Assembly: GCA_016192105.1 (NCBI GenBank)
Contig: JACPUV010000054.1
Location: forward strand, 29,968-93,967
Length of the DNA: 64,000 nt
Source: Sphingobacteriales bacterium
GTDB lineage: Bacteria > Bacteroidota > Bacteroidia > Chitinophagales > Chitinophagaceae
Direction of reading: 5' to 3'
The notes beneath the pieces are model-generated. The model ran no database searches and was not told where the DNA came from. It was given only the letters and a program-made list of their open reading frames with translations. The translations under genes and the position numbers were made by a program. Shown here in pieces: positions 17,402 through 25,106 of this stretch. Position 1 is the first letter of the stretch; each line of letters starts with the position of its first letter.

Positions 17402-19897
17402 ATGAAAAAAATGCTTTTATTATTCCTGGCGGCAGGCCAGTTGATAACGGGCGGGGCACAGGCTCCCCAAAACTGGACTTCTGCAGAAATGTACCAGGCA
17501 TTGCTCAAACTGAAAGTACTGGGTTCCGTATTGTATGTGGCCGCACATCCCGATGATGAGAACACCCGCCTGATTACCTATTTGTCGAAGGATAAACTTT
17601 ACAGGACCGGCTATCTCTCCATGACAAGAGGAGACGGAGGCCAGAACCTGATCGGAGAGGAGCAGGGCATTGAACTGGGGTTACTTCGCACACAGGAACT
17701 ACTCGCAGCCCGTCGTATCGATGGCGGGGAGCAATTTTTCACGCGGGCTTACGATTTTGGTTATTCGAAAAACCCGGAAGAAACTTTTACCAAATGGGAT
17801 AAAGAGAAAATACTGGGTGATGTGGTTTGGGTGATCCGGAAATTCCAGCCGGATATCATTGTAACCAGGTTTCCGACAACCGGTGAGGGCGGACACGGTC
17901 ACCATACTGCTTCAGCCATCCTGGCCAATGAGGCTTTTACCGCTGCTGCCGATCCCAACCGCTTCCCGGAACAACTGAAATATGTAACCGTATGGCAGGC
18001 AAAACGGGTATTGTGGAATACGTTCAATTTTGGTGGCACCAACACCACAAGGGAAGACCAGTTCAAAGTAGATGTGGGAGGGTACAACCCCCTGCTGGGA
18101 AAAAGTTATGGAGAGATCGCAGCCGGGAGCCGCAGCCAGCATAAGAGCCAGGGTTTTGGCGTACCGGCTACCCGCGGCGAATCCTGGGAATATTTCAAAG
18201 CTACCAGGGGAGATCAGCCGGCTATGGATCTGCTGGAAGGGACCGAACCCGGTTGGAAGAGGATAACCGGCAGTGAGGCCATCACCGGTTTGCTTGACAG
18301 TATTATCAGCCACTTTGACTTGCTGCACCCCGAGCGATCCGTACAGGGACTGGTCCGGTTGTATTCAGCAATTAACCAATTGCCGGATGGAAACTGGAAA
18401 ATACAAAAGCTGTCCGAAGTGCAGGAACTGATCACCCAGTGCAGCGGCCTGTTCCTCGATGTAACAACGACTGAACAGTTTGCTGTGCAAACCGATTCCC
18501 TCCGGGTCAGTTTCAGTTTTAATAACCGGTTGGGAACAGATGCCATACTGGAAAAAGTGCAACTGGACGATGAATTGGATTCCGTATTCAATAAAGCCCT
18601 GGAGAAAAACCGCAATTTCAGTTTCCAGAAAACGGTACTGGTGCCGGCAGAGAAACCCATCACCCAGCCCTACTGGCTGGCGAACAAAATGGAGGAAGGT
18701 TATTTTACAGTGACGGATCAGCAAAAGATCGGGCAACCCGGTGCGGACCCGGCCTATAAAGCAGTCATCCGGGTAAAAATATACGATCACTCTTTTTATT
18801 TTGCCCGGCGGGTGAAATACAAATTTACCGACCCGGTGAAGGGAGAGCTGTACTGGCCCCTGGTGGTCCTGCCACCGGCAGAGTTTGAGTTTGATGCCGC
18901 CAATACTATTTCCATCAATGACTCCCTGACAAAAGCACCGCTGCATTTCAGTACCAACCTGCGCCGGGACACTGCTGAGTACCAGGTGAGACTGAATTAT
19001 CCAGCTCATTGGCATGCAGACAGAAAAGAATTTACCTATAAACCCTGGCCCGGTAATCGCAGCAATGCTACTTCTTATAGCCTGGTACCACGGACAAAAA
19101 ACAGGTCTTTTGCCGATACTATTTCGGTTGCTGTCAGCAAAAACAATAAGCCGGTTTATGCGGGGGAGCGGAAACAGATCCGGTATGACCATATCCCTGC
19201 AATCGTTTATTTTAAAGATGCGAAAGCAAATACAGTGCAGATCGACCTGAAAATTTTTGGCAGGAAGATCGGGTATATCACCGGCGCAGGGGATAAGGTT
19301 CCCGAAGCATTGGAACAGATGGGGTATGAAGTGACAATCCTGGGAGATAAGGAACTCTCCAAAAATAATCTCAGCCAGTTTGATGCGATCCTTACGGGTA
19401 TAAGGGCTTATAATACGCATGACTGGATGAATAAACATTACGACAGGCTGATGAAATATGTGAACGAGGGAGGTAACCTGGTTGTGCAGTATAATACCAG
19501 TAACCAGATCGGGCCGGTACTGGCAAAGATCGGACCCTACCCGTTTACGATCACCCGGACAAGAGTCACGGATGAAAAAGCTGCGGTAACTTTATTAAAT
19601 CCGGAGCACCCGGTATTTAATTTCCCGAATAAGATCACGGGGGATGATTTTATGGGATGGAAACAAGAGAGAAGCATTTATCATGCGGCCGATACATCCG
19701 GTAAATTTGAAAAGCTGATCGGGATGGCTGACCCGGGCGAGAAGTCGGATAACGGCAGCCTGCTGGTTGCCCGCTACGGGAAGGGCTGGTTTACCTATAC
19801 CGGTATTGTATTTTTCAGGGAATTACCGGCAGGGGTACCGGGCGCATACCGGTTGCTTGCGAATATCATTGCGTTAAACAAGAAAAAAGGATTCTGA
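17402..19897 (+). CDS. Secreted PIG-L family deacetylase with GATase-like C-terminal domain
   Basis: An 831-residue exported member of the PIG-L/LmbE zinc de-N-acetylase family. The signal peptide is MKKMLLLFLAAGQLITGGAQ. The catalytic core is at residues 40-280: AAHPDDEN (H49, D51, D52), MTRGDGGQNLIG, and the third metal ligand in GEGGHGHHTAS (H165/H168). The family removes N-acetyl groups from sugars or related amines; this large secreted form has no proven substrate. A beta-sandwich region follows, and the C-terminal 210 residues form an amidotransferase/ThuA-like alpha-beta domain (KIGYITGAGDKVPEALEQMG, then QFDAILTGIRAYN and NEGGNLVVQYNT). Its stop overlaps the ATG of a small membrane protein (TGATG), leading into a sodium:solute symporter, so hydrolysis and uptake may be coupled. 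Confidence 0.88.
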   Translation: MKKMLLLFLAAGQLITGGAQAPQNWTSAEMYQALLKLKVLGSVLYVAAHPDDENTRLITYLSKDKLYRTGYLSMTRGDGGQNLIGEEQGIELGLLRTQELLAARRIDGGEQFFTRAYDFGYSKNPEETFTKWDKEKILGDVVWVIRKFQPDIIVTRFPTTGEGGHGHHTASAILANEAFTAAADPNRFPEQLKYVTVWQAKRVLWNTFNFGGTNTTREDQFKVDVGGYNPLLGKSYGEIAAGSRSQHKSQGFGVPATRGESWEYFKATRGDQPAMDLLEGTEPGWKRITGSEAITGLLDSIISHFDLLHPERSVQGLVRLYSAINQLPDGNWKIQKLSEVQELITQCSGLFLDVTTTEQFAVQTDSLRVSFSFNNRLGTDAILEKVQLDDELDSVFNKALEKNRNFSFQKTVLVPAEKPITQPYWLANKMEEGYFTVTDQQKIGQPGADPAYKAVIRVKIYDHSFYFARRVKYKFTDPVKGELYWPLVVLPPAEFEFDAANTISINDSLTKAPLHFSTNLRRDTAEYQVRLNYPAHWHADRKEFTYKPWPGNRSNATSYSLVPRTKNRSFADTISVAVSKNNKPVYAGERKQIRYDHIPAIVYFKDAKANTVQIDLKIFGRKIGYITGAGDKVPEALEQMGYEVTILGDKELSKNNLSQFDAILTGIRAYNTHDWMNKHYDRLMKYVNEGGNLVVQYNTSNQIGPVLAKIGPYPFTITRTRVTDEKAAVTLLNPEHPVFNFPNKITGDDFMGWKQERSIYHAADTSGKFEKLIGMADPGEKSDNGSLLVARYGKGWFTYTGIVFFRELPAGVPGAYRLLANIIALNKKKGF

Positions 19898-20073
19898 TGG
19901 CAGCGGAAAGAAAACCCGATGCAAAGAGGGGGGAGATGGCTTTTATTTTTTCTATTGTGCTGGGCCTTGCATTGGGTGTAATGATCAAGAAGATCAGGGT
20001 CGGGATCCTGATCGGCCTGGTGCTGGGCATCCTGGTGGTGCTGACCGGCTGGCTGAGGACGACCCGTAAATAA
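19897..20073 (+). CDS. Small two-helix membrane protein
   Basis: A 58-codon gene whose ATG overlaps the stop of the PIG-L gene (TGATG at 19895-19899), a sign of translational coupling. The peptide has a charged N-terminus (MAAERKPDAKRGEM), a first helix (AFIFSIVLGLALGVMI), a positively charged turn (KKIRVG) and a second helix (ILIGLVLGILVVLTGWL), ending RTTRK. It should be a hairpin in the inner membrane with both ends cytoplasmic. I do not recognise a named family. Position between a secreted hydrolase and a symporter suggests an accessory role in that transport unit. Codon use resembles its neighbours. Confidence 0.75.
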   Translation: MAAERKPDAKRGEMAFIFSIVLGLALGVMIKKIRVGILIGLVLGILVVLTGWLRTTRK

Positions 20074-20076
20074 GAT

Positions 20077-20202
20077 ATGCCCGATTCCACAAACGATAAA
20101 GCGCCCATTTTCAAAAGCTGGACAGGCTGGTATGTATTTGTCCTCCTGTTCCTGCTTGTATTGATCGGGCTGTTCTATTTGATCACCAAACGATTTGCAT
20201 GA
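20077..20202 (+). CDS. Single-pass 41-residue membrane protein ahead of symporter
   Basis: A 41-codon gene starting three bases after the preceding stop and overlapping the symporter start (ATGA at 20199-20202). The protein has a soluble head MPDSTNDKAPIFKSWTGW and one strongly hydrophobic helix (YYVF-like start, then VLLFLLVLIGLFYLI), ending TKRFA. The W-x-x-W/Y followed by a helix with a terminal F-A is what small proteins next to Bacteroidota sodium:solute symporters look like, from memory. A small subunit or stabiliser of the symporter is the natural guess. It is too short for most gene finders and would easily be missed. Confidence 0.75.
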   Translation: MPDSTNDKAPIFKSWTGWYVFVLLFLLVLIGLFYLITKRFA

Positions 20203-21926
20203 GCCAGCCGGACTGGATCATACTGGTTATTACCCTCCTGGCGATTGTGTCGTACGGGCTTTACAAAAGCCGTACTTCGCATAACCTGGACGGTTATTTC
20301 CTGAGCAACCGGAGCCTGCCCTGGGGACTGGTACTGCTCAGTATTATGGGTACACAGGCCAGTGCCATTACTTTTTTATCGGCCCCCGGCCAGGCCTATA
20401 CCGATGGGATGCGGTTTGTGCAGTATTATTTCGGGATACCGCTGGCCATGATTGTAATCAGCATTTTTTTTGTACCCATCTTCCGCCGGTTGAAAGTTTA
20501 TACGGCCTATGAATACCTTGAGCAACGATTTGACGGGAAGACCCGGACCCTGACTACCCTGTTGTTTTTCCTGCAGCGGGGTTTATCTACGGGTATCAGT
20601 GTTTTTGCACCTTCCATTATCCTGTCTTCCCTGCTGGGCTGGGATATCATGTGGACCAATATTTTCATGGGGGGATTACTGATCATTTACACCATGACCG
20701 GCGGGGCAAAAGCCGTAGCCTATACACAGCAATTGCAGTTGATGATCGTGTTTACCGGGATGTTCCTGGCTGCTTATATGGTGGTGGGGATGCTGCCGGA
20801 GCAAGTCGGCTTTGCCGATGCACTGGAAGTGGGGGGGAAACTCGGTAAGCTGAATGTGATCACCACGGGAATCACAGAGAAAGGATTTAACTGGAGCGAC
20901 CAGTACAATTTATTAAGCGGGATCATTGGCGGTTTCTTCCTGGCCCTTTCTTATTTCGGGACGGACCAGAGTCAGGTGGGCCGTTACCTGACGGCTAAAT
21001 CGCTTACCGAAAGCCGGATGGGATTACTGATGAACGGTATTGTAAAAGTGCCGATGCAATTCCTGATCCTGCTGATCGGGGTGCTGGTCTTTACCTTTTA
21101 CCAGTTCAACAGCGCTCCCATTTTTTTTAACGAAGTACAACTGAAGAAGCTGGAACAGTCCGCCTATAAGGATTCGCTGGCTATTGTGCAGCATCAGTAT
21201 GATTCGGTGGCCGTGATCAAACAAAAAACTGTACTGACCTATTCGGCAGCCCGGCATGCAAAAAATGAAGTGCTGGCGGATCAGTCGGTGCAAAACCTGC
21301 GCTCCCTGCAACAGGAATCCGACCGTTTACGTAAAAAAGTGGTGAACTGGCTGAATAAAAATGTGCCGGGCGGGGACGGGAATGATACCAATTATATCTT
21401 TCTTCGCTTTGTGGTGGATCATCTACCCGTGGGACTGGTAGGGCTGCTGATCGCGATCATCTTTCTCGCCTCCTGGGGCAGTATTGCGGCTGCGATCAAT
21501 TCACTGGCTTCCTGCTCCATGGTGGATTTCCACCGAAGGTTCACCAAGCGTACGGATTCCGCGGAGGATGAATACCGGCTTTCCAAATGGTACACACTTG
21601 GCTGGGGAATCTTTTGTATCGTGGTGGCCATGTTTACCTATAATATCGGTAACAGCCTGATCGAGGCGGTGAATATTCTCGGCTCCCTGTTTTATGGAGT
21701 GATACTGGGGGTCTTCCTGGTAGCGTTCTTCTTTAAAAAAATAAAAAGCAGTTCGGCCGTTTTCTGGGCAACCCTACTGGCCCAGGCGCTGGTGCTGGCC
21801 GTTTTTATCCTGACGCGGACAGGTGTTTTCAAAATGGGATTTCTCTGGCTTAACCCGATCGGGGCTTTCGGGGTAATCGGGTTTACATTGCTGTTAAATA
21901 AAATAATAGCGGCGAAGAAGGAATGA
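20199..21926 (+). CDS. Sodium:solute symporter family protein
   Basis: An inner-membrane secondary transporter of the SSS (SLC5-like) family, 575 residues. About 13 transmembrane helices can be placed. Family signatures include HNLDGYFLSNRSLPWGLVLLS at the start of helix 2 (unwound TM1 region), the GTQASAITFLSAPGQAY sodium-site segment, AYEYLEQRFD, a TGGAKAVAYTQQLQ segment, and SYFGTDQSQVGRYL. A cytoplasmic loop of about 85 residues (300-385) rich in Gln/Lys/Leu is longer than in many members. The substrate cannot be read from sequence; coupling to the upstream secreted deacetylase suggests a sugar, amino sugar or similar product. Translation is coupled to the 41-residue protein through ATGA. 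Confidence 0.92.
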   Translation: MSQPDWIILVITLLAIVSYGLYKSRTSHNLDGYFLSNRSLPWGLVLLSIMGTQASAITFLSAPGQAYTDGMRFVQYYFGIPLAMIVISIFFVPIFRRLKVYTAYEYLEQRFDGKTRTLTTLLFFLQRGLSTGISVFAPSIILSSLLGWDIMWTNIFMGGLLIIYTMTGGAKAVAYTQQLQLMIVFTGMFLAAYMVVGMLPEQVGFADALEVGGKLGKLNVITTGITEKGFNWSDQYNLLSGIIGGFFLALSYFGTDQSQVGRYLTAKSLTESRMGLLMNGIVKVPMQFLILLIGVLVFTFYQFNSAPIFFNEVQLKKLEQSAYKDSLAIVQHQYDSVAVIKQKTVLTYSAARHAKNEVLADQSVQNLRSLQQESDRLRKKVVNWLNKNVPGGDGNDTNYIFLRFVVDHLPVGLVGLLIAIIFLASWGSIAAAINSLASCSMVDFHRRFTKRTDSAEDEYRLSKWYTLGWGIFCIVVAMFTYNIGNSLIEAVNILGSLFYGVILGVFLVAFFFKKIKSSSAVFWATLLAQALVLAVFILTRTGVFKMGFLWLNPIGAFGVIGFTLLLNKIIAAKKE

Positions 21927-22072
21927 AATGATGAGTAATTCACAGGACACCCTTATCACCAACTTCCTGCCGGGATTGTGAGGAAGGACCACAAGCACAT
22001 TGAATAAAAGCAACCCTTCTTGGGAGAAACTCCGGGCAGTGAACAGCGAACTGCTAATTAAATCAGTATTGC

Positions 22073-22107
22073 AAAAAAAAGGCTGCACCATTTCGGGTAC
22101 AGCCTTT
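22073..22107 (-). terminator. Terminator of the DUF2911 gene
   Basis: On the minus strand the stem AAAGGCTG / CAGCCTTT is followed by a run of T, with a loop TACCCGAAATGGTG. It lies 16 bases after the DUF2911 stop and 150 bases beyond the convergent symporter gene. Confidence 0.85.
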
Positions 22108-22123
22108 CAATCAGTTCCTGAAA

Positions 22124-22957
22124 TTATTTATTCAATTCCGCCAGCAATTTATCATTCAGCTTCACATAATCATCATTCTTCGCGGCCGCGGCGAGCTCCT
22201 TTGATTTTTCGGCAGCTGCTTTGGCTTCAGCTTTCCTGCCCAGTTTGGCCAGGCAATTGGCACGCTGGTGATGCACCCAGAAGGCAACGGGGTTTTGTTC
22301 AATGGCTTTGTCAAACCAGGTCAGCGCCTGGTTCAGGTCCTTGCCATTGTCCATATAATACATGGCCGCGTTGAAATAGGGGCGGGTATCCTTGTTCATC
22401 AGCTGGTCGATCTGGGCCATCACTTTTGTTTCCACATCGGTACCGATGGGCAGGGCCACTGCAGTGTTTTCCCACATGATATGCAATTCACAGCTGGTGG
22501 GTTTTACATTGGCGAATTGCATGGTGAAGGATTCCATCTTGTCGTCCATTTTCATGGTGTTGACCTCCACCCGCACCACATCGCTTTCCTGTTTGTAAGC
22601 GGCGGGACTGGTTACATCGGTTTGTTTGCTGATGATGAGGGTCCAGTTGTTCTTGTCCGGGATGCTCAGCAGCCCGTATTTGCCGGCCGGAATTTTTTTA
22701 CCCCCGATGGTGACTTCATCGCTGAAGTTAAGGGTGGTGGCGCTGTTGGCACCCGTGCGCCATACATTGCCAAATGGTACGAGGTCGCCAAATATTTTTC
22801 TTCCTTTCACAGAGGGGCGGGAATAAGAGAGTTCGATACTGCCCAGGCCAAAATCCTGTTTAATGGTTTGTGAGGGACTGGGGGCAGGTGTTTTTAACTG
22901 GGCTTCAGCTACGAACAGGCATAAAGCGGCCAGGGAGGTGAAAAGCACTTTTTTCAT
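22124..22957 (-). CDS. DUF2911 domain protein with TPR-like tail
   Basis: A 277-residue exported protein. Signal peptide MKKVLFTSLAALCLFVAEAQ. Residues about 30-170 are the DUF2911 domain, recognised by SPSQTIKQDFGLGSIELSYS, RPSVKGRKIFGDLVPFG, VWRTGANSATTLNF, and GKKIPAGKYGLLSIPD. The C-terminal 100 residues are helical with TPR-like spacing (ALTWFDKAIEQNPVAFWVHH, then RANCLAKLGRKAEAKAAAEKS). DUF2911 is a small beta-sandwich of unknown role, frequent in Bacteroidota, often with TPR. No catalytic residues are identified. The gene is flanked by a strong terminator downstream and lies 60 bases downstream of the anti-sigma-like gene's stop, though it may have its own promoter. Confidence 0.88.
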   Translation of the reverse strand: MKKVLFTSLAALCLFVAEAQLKTPAPSPSQTIKQDFGLGSIELSYSRPSVKGRKIFGDLVPFGNVWRTGANSATTLNFSDEVTIGGKKIPAGKYGLLSIPDKNNWTLIISKQTDVTSPAAYKQESDVVRVEVNTMKMDDKMESFTMQFANVKPTSCELHIMWENTAVALPIGTDVETKVMAQIDQLMNKDTRPYFNAAMYYMDNGKDLNQALTWFDKAIEQNPVAFWVHHQRANCLAKLGRKAEAKAAAEKSKELAAAAKNDDYVKLNDKLLAELNK

Positions 22958-23017
22958 AAATAAGTAAATTTTGAAAAACGAAGGTAAGGGAATTCAATAC
23001 CCCGGAAATTACCCGGG

Positions 23018-24412
23018 TTAAAATAGCTGGTTGAAGGGGATGGTCACCGTGGTGCGCCCGTTCCGGGCATTTTGTTTCCATTTGGGTCCCTCTTTGATAA
23101 GACGTACGGCTTCTTTATCACATTTATCGCAAAGGGATTTTTCCACCCGGATATTGACGGGCTCGCCGTTTTTATCCACTTCAAAAGAAACCTGAACCAG
23201 GGCGTTCGCATCCGGTTTGCTGCGGTATTCACCCGGAACATTTAGATTGTTGACGAGATAGGTATCATAGTTATCCCATCCGTCTGCGGGCTCGGGTTCT
23301 TCCAGTTTTACATTGCTCCGCTGAGTCCGGGCGGCTGCATTGGGTTTCTGGTTACTGACCACAAGGGTATTCAGGCTTTTCCGGTCTTCCTGCAGGACGA
23401 CCTGGTTATTGGGCAGGTTATTGCGTAACTGGAAATTACTGTTCTCAAAACCGATGGAGCGGATCTGTACATTCAGCACCGTGTCGGGTGAAGTGAGGTT
23501 GAAATATCCCCTTGCATCAGTATAAGTACCTACATTATCTTCTGTATTGGTGACATTCGCAAATGCAACACCGGAATTCGAAGCATCGGTAACGCGTCCA
23601 CGGAATATATTGCTGTTGAACCCCTGCAGGTCACCAGCCTTCCGGGCCGGGGCAACCGATTTTCTTTTAAGCGGGTCAGTTGCTGCAGGGTTTGTATTTC
23701 CGGTTGCCGTGGTAAAATAATTTTTACCAGGCGCTGCTTTGTCATCAGAAACTTCCTTTTTCCTGTCAGCTTCTGTGGCCTTCAAAATGCTATTCCTGGT
23801 TTCATTTTCCAACAGGTCTTTTTTCACCGGGGCTCCCGGTGCTTCTGCCACGACAACCAGGTCTGTGGCACCGGAACCTGTTTCGTTAACCGTTGTTGTA
23901 TCAGCCTGGAACTGGTTGATGGTTGAAACAGGGGGATTTGTTTTAATGGTAAAACCGCCTGCCGCGGGTTTATTGCTGTCGCTGACCGGTGGGGTGGCAA
24001 TAGCCGTGGACGGATCCGCATTCCGGATCTCTTCTTTTTTCACCGGTTCTGTTTTCGCGATTTCATTTACTTTATTGTCGAATATAAAAAGGTAAGCCAG
24101 TACCCCGGCTCCGGCCAATACACCAATTATTGCGGCGGCCCGCATCCAGGGAAAGCCGGATTGTCCGCTCCCTTTCAGTGGAAGCCCTTTGTTTTCTTGT
24201 TTGATCCGTTCAGCGAGCCGGTCCTGCAGTTCGGAAATATCGGTAGCAATATTTACAGCTTCCGTAGTGTATCCTTCCATCGCATCGGCCAGGAAAGGAT
24301 CTTCCAGGGCCGCTTTTTCCATGGCATGCATTTCTTTGGCAGAAAGAAGCCCCTTGTGGTATTTTTCAATATCCGCAGCGGAAAAATTTTTTATGTGATG
24401 TCCGGTTGCCAT
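23018..24412 (-). CDS. Transmembrane anti-sigma-like protein with CarboxypepD_reg-like and TonB-C domains
   Basis: A 464-residue inner-membrane protein, next gene after an ECF sigma factor and 30 bases from it. The N-terminal cytoplasmic part (1-88) has the layout seen in Bacteroidota regulators, IEKYHKGLLSAKEMHAMEKA and LEDPFLADAMEGY. One TM helix follows at about 90-110 (MRAAAIIGVLAGAGVLAYLFIF). The periplasmic part has a low-complexity Pro/Thr/Lys linker, a carboxypeptidase-like regulatory domain (about 268-345, FRGRVTDASNSGVAFANV, GTYTDARGYFNL) and a TonB C-terminal domain (about 385-464) with a CDKC pair, VEKSLCDKCDKEAVRLI, ending in KWKQNARNGRTTVTIPF. Probably controls the sigma factor in response to an envelope signal; that role is inferred from position and domain order. 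Confidence 0.85.
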   Translation of the reverse strand: MATGHHIKNFSAADIEKYHKGLLSAKEMHAMEKAALEDPFLADAMEGYTTEAVNIATDISELQDRLAERIKQENKGLPLKGSGQSGFPWMRAAAIIGVLAGAGVLAYLFIFDNKVNEIAKTEPVKKEEIRNADPSTAIATPPVSDSNKPAAGGFTIKTNPPVSTINQFQADTTTVNETGSGATDLVVVAEAPGAPVKKDLLENETRNSILKATEADRKKEVSDDKAAPGKNYFTTATGNTNPAATDPLKRKSVAPARKAGDLQGFNSNIFRGRVTDASNSGVAFANVTNTEDNVGTYTDARGYFNLTSPDTVLNVQIRSIGFENSNFQLRNNLPNNQVVLQEDRKSLNTLVVSNQKPNAAARTQRSNVKLEEPEPADGWDNYDTYLVNNLNVPGEYRSKPDANALVQVSFEVDKNGEPVNIRVEKSLCDKCDKEAVRLIKEGPKWKQNARNGRTTVTIPFNQLF

Positions 24413-24442
24413 ACGGCTGTTTAAAGTTCCAATTTTTTTTAT

Positions 24443-25039
24443 TTAATCCTGCTGATCTCCGGCTGCTTCTTTTTGGGCCTTGTCCATGCATATCTTAAGA
24501 TTGCGTCTTCCGTTCTGGATCAGGCTCCGGACCTGGTTCCATTCCATCCCGGTCAGGTCCACAATTTCGTTGTAGGATTTCCCTTCCAGGTAGAAAAGGC
24601 GGATGGATTCCTGCTGTTCCCCTGCCAGGATAGCGAGACAATCTTCCAGTTTCCGGAAATTTTCCTCTTTCTCCAGTACGCCATTCAGATGCATATTTTC
24701 TTCTGATTGCATAAGCTCGCCCCTGAATTCCACGGTTTTCATGTTTTTGGGGGTCCGGAGCTGCATTAAGCAATGGTTTTTGGCCAGTTGGTGCAGCCAG
24801 GCCCGGAAGTTCTCCACCTCATGTTTTTTCAATTTCAGCACCAGTTCTTCGAAGATTGCCATCACACTGTCCTTAGCCCGTTCGGGTTCCTTAAAATACT
24901 TCAGGCAAACTCCATAGACCAGTTCCATATAACGCTGGTAGAGTTCGCCGAGCACGGTCATATCGCCTGTTTCTTTATACTGGGACAGGAGCTCTTTATC
25001 GGTCAAATTGCTGTGTGATATGTGCCGGATAAATGCCAA
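24443..25039 (-). CDS. ECF-type RNA polymerase sigma factor
   Basis: A 198-residue sigma-70 family factor with regions 2 and 4 only. Region 2 (about 28-95): LYQRYMELVYGVCLKYFKEPERAKD, then the FRAWLHQLAKNHCLMQLR strand-helix that melts the -10 region. Region 4 (about 125-185): LEDCLAILAGEQQESIRLFYLEGKSYNEIVDLTG with the recognition helix EWNQVRSLIQNGRRNLKICM. It directs transcription of a small regulon. Its partner is the membrane protein encoded just downstream (23.0-24.4 kb). It is divergent from the VWA gene at 25.1 kb, and that gene could be a target. Residues 1-20 precede region 2 without features. Confidence 0.9.
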   Translation of the reverse strand: MAFIRHISHSNLTDKELLSQYKETGDMTVLGELYQRYMELVYGVCLKYFKEPERAKDSVMAIFEELVLKLKKHEVENFRAWLHQLAKNHCLMQLRTPKNMKTVEFRGELMQSEENMHLNGVLEKEENFRKLEDCLAILAGEQQESIRLFYLEGKSYNEIVDLTGMEWNQVRSLIQNGRRNLKICMDKAQKEAAGDQQD

Positions 25040-25106
25040 GGGCTTAAAATTAGGAAATAAAAATTTTATACCCTTTATGCAAATGCTAAAATGAACGCAT
25101 CAGGGT

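Noticed and set aside
18365..19438. A 357-codon open frame on the minus strand
   Set aside because: It lies wholly inside the PIG-L gene, antisense to it, and its product has Cys/Phe/Ile-rich composition with no signal peptide or family; a composition artefact of the opposite strand.
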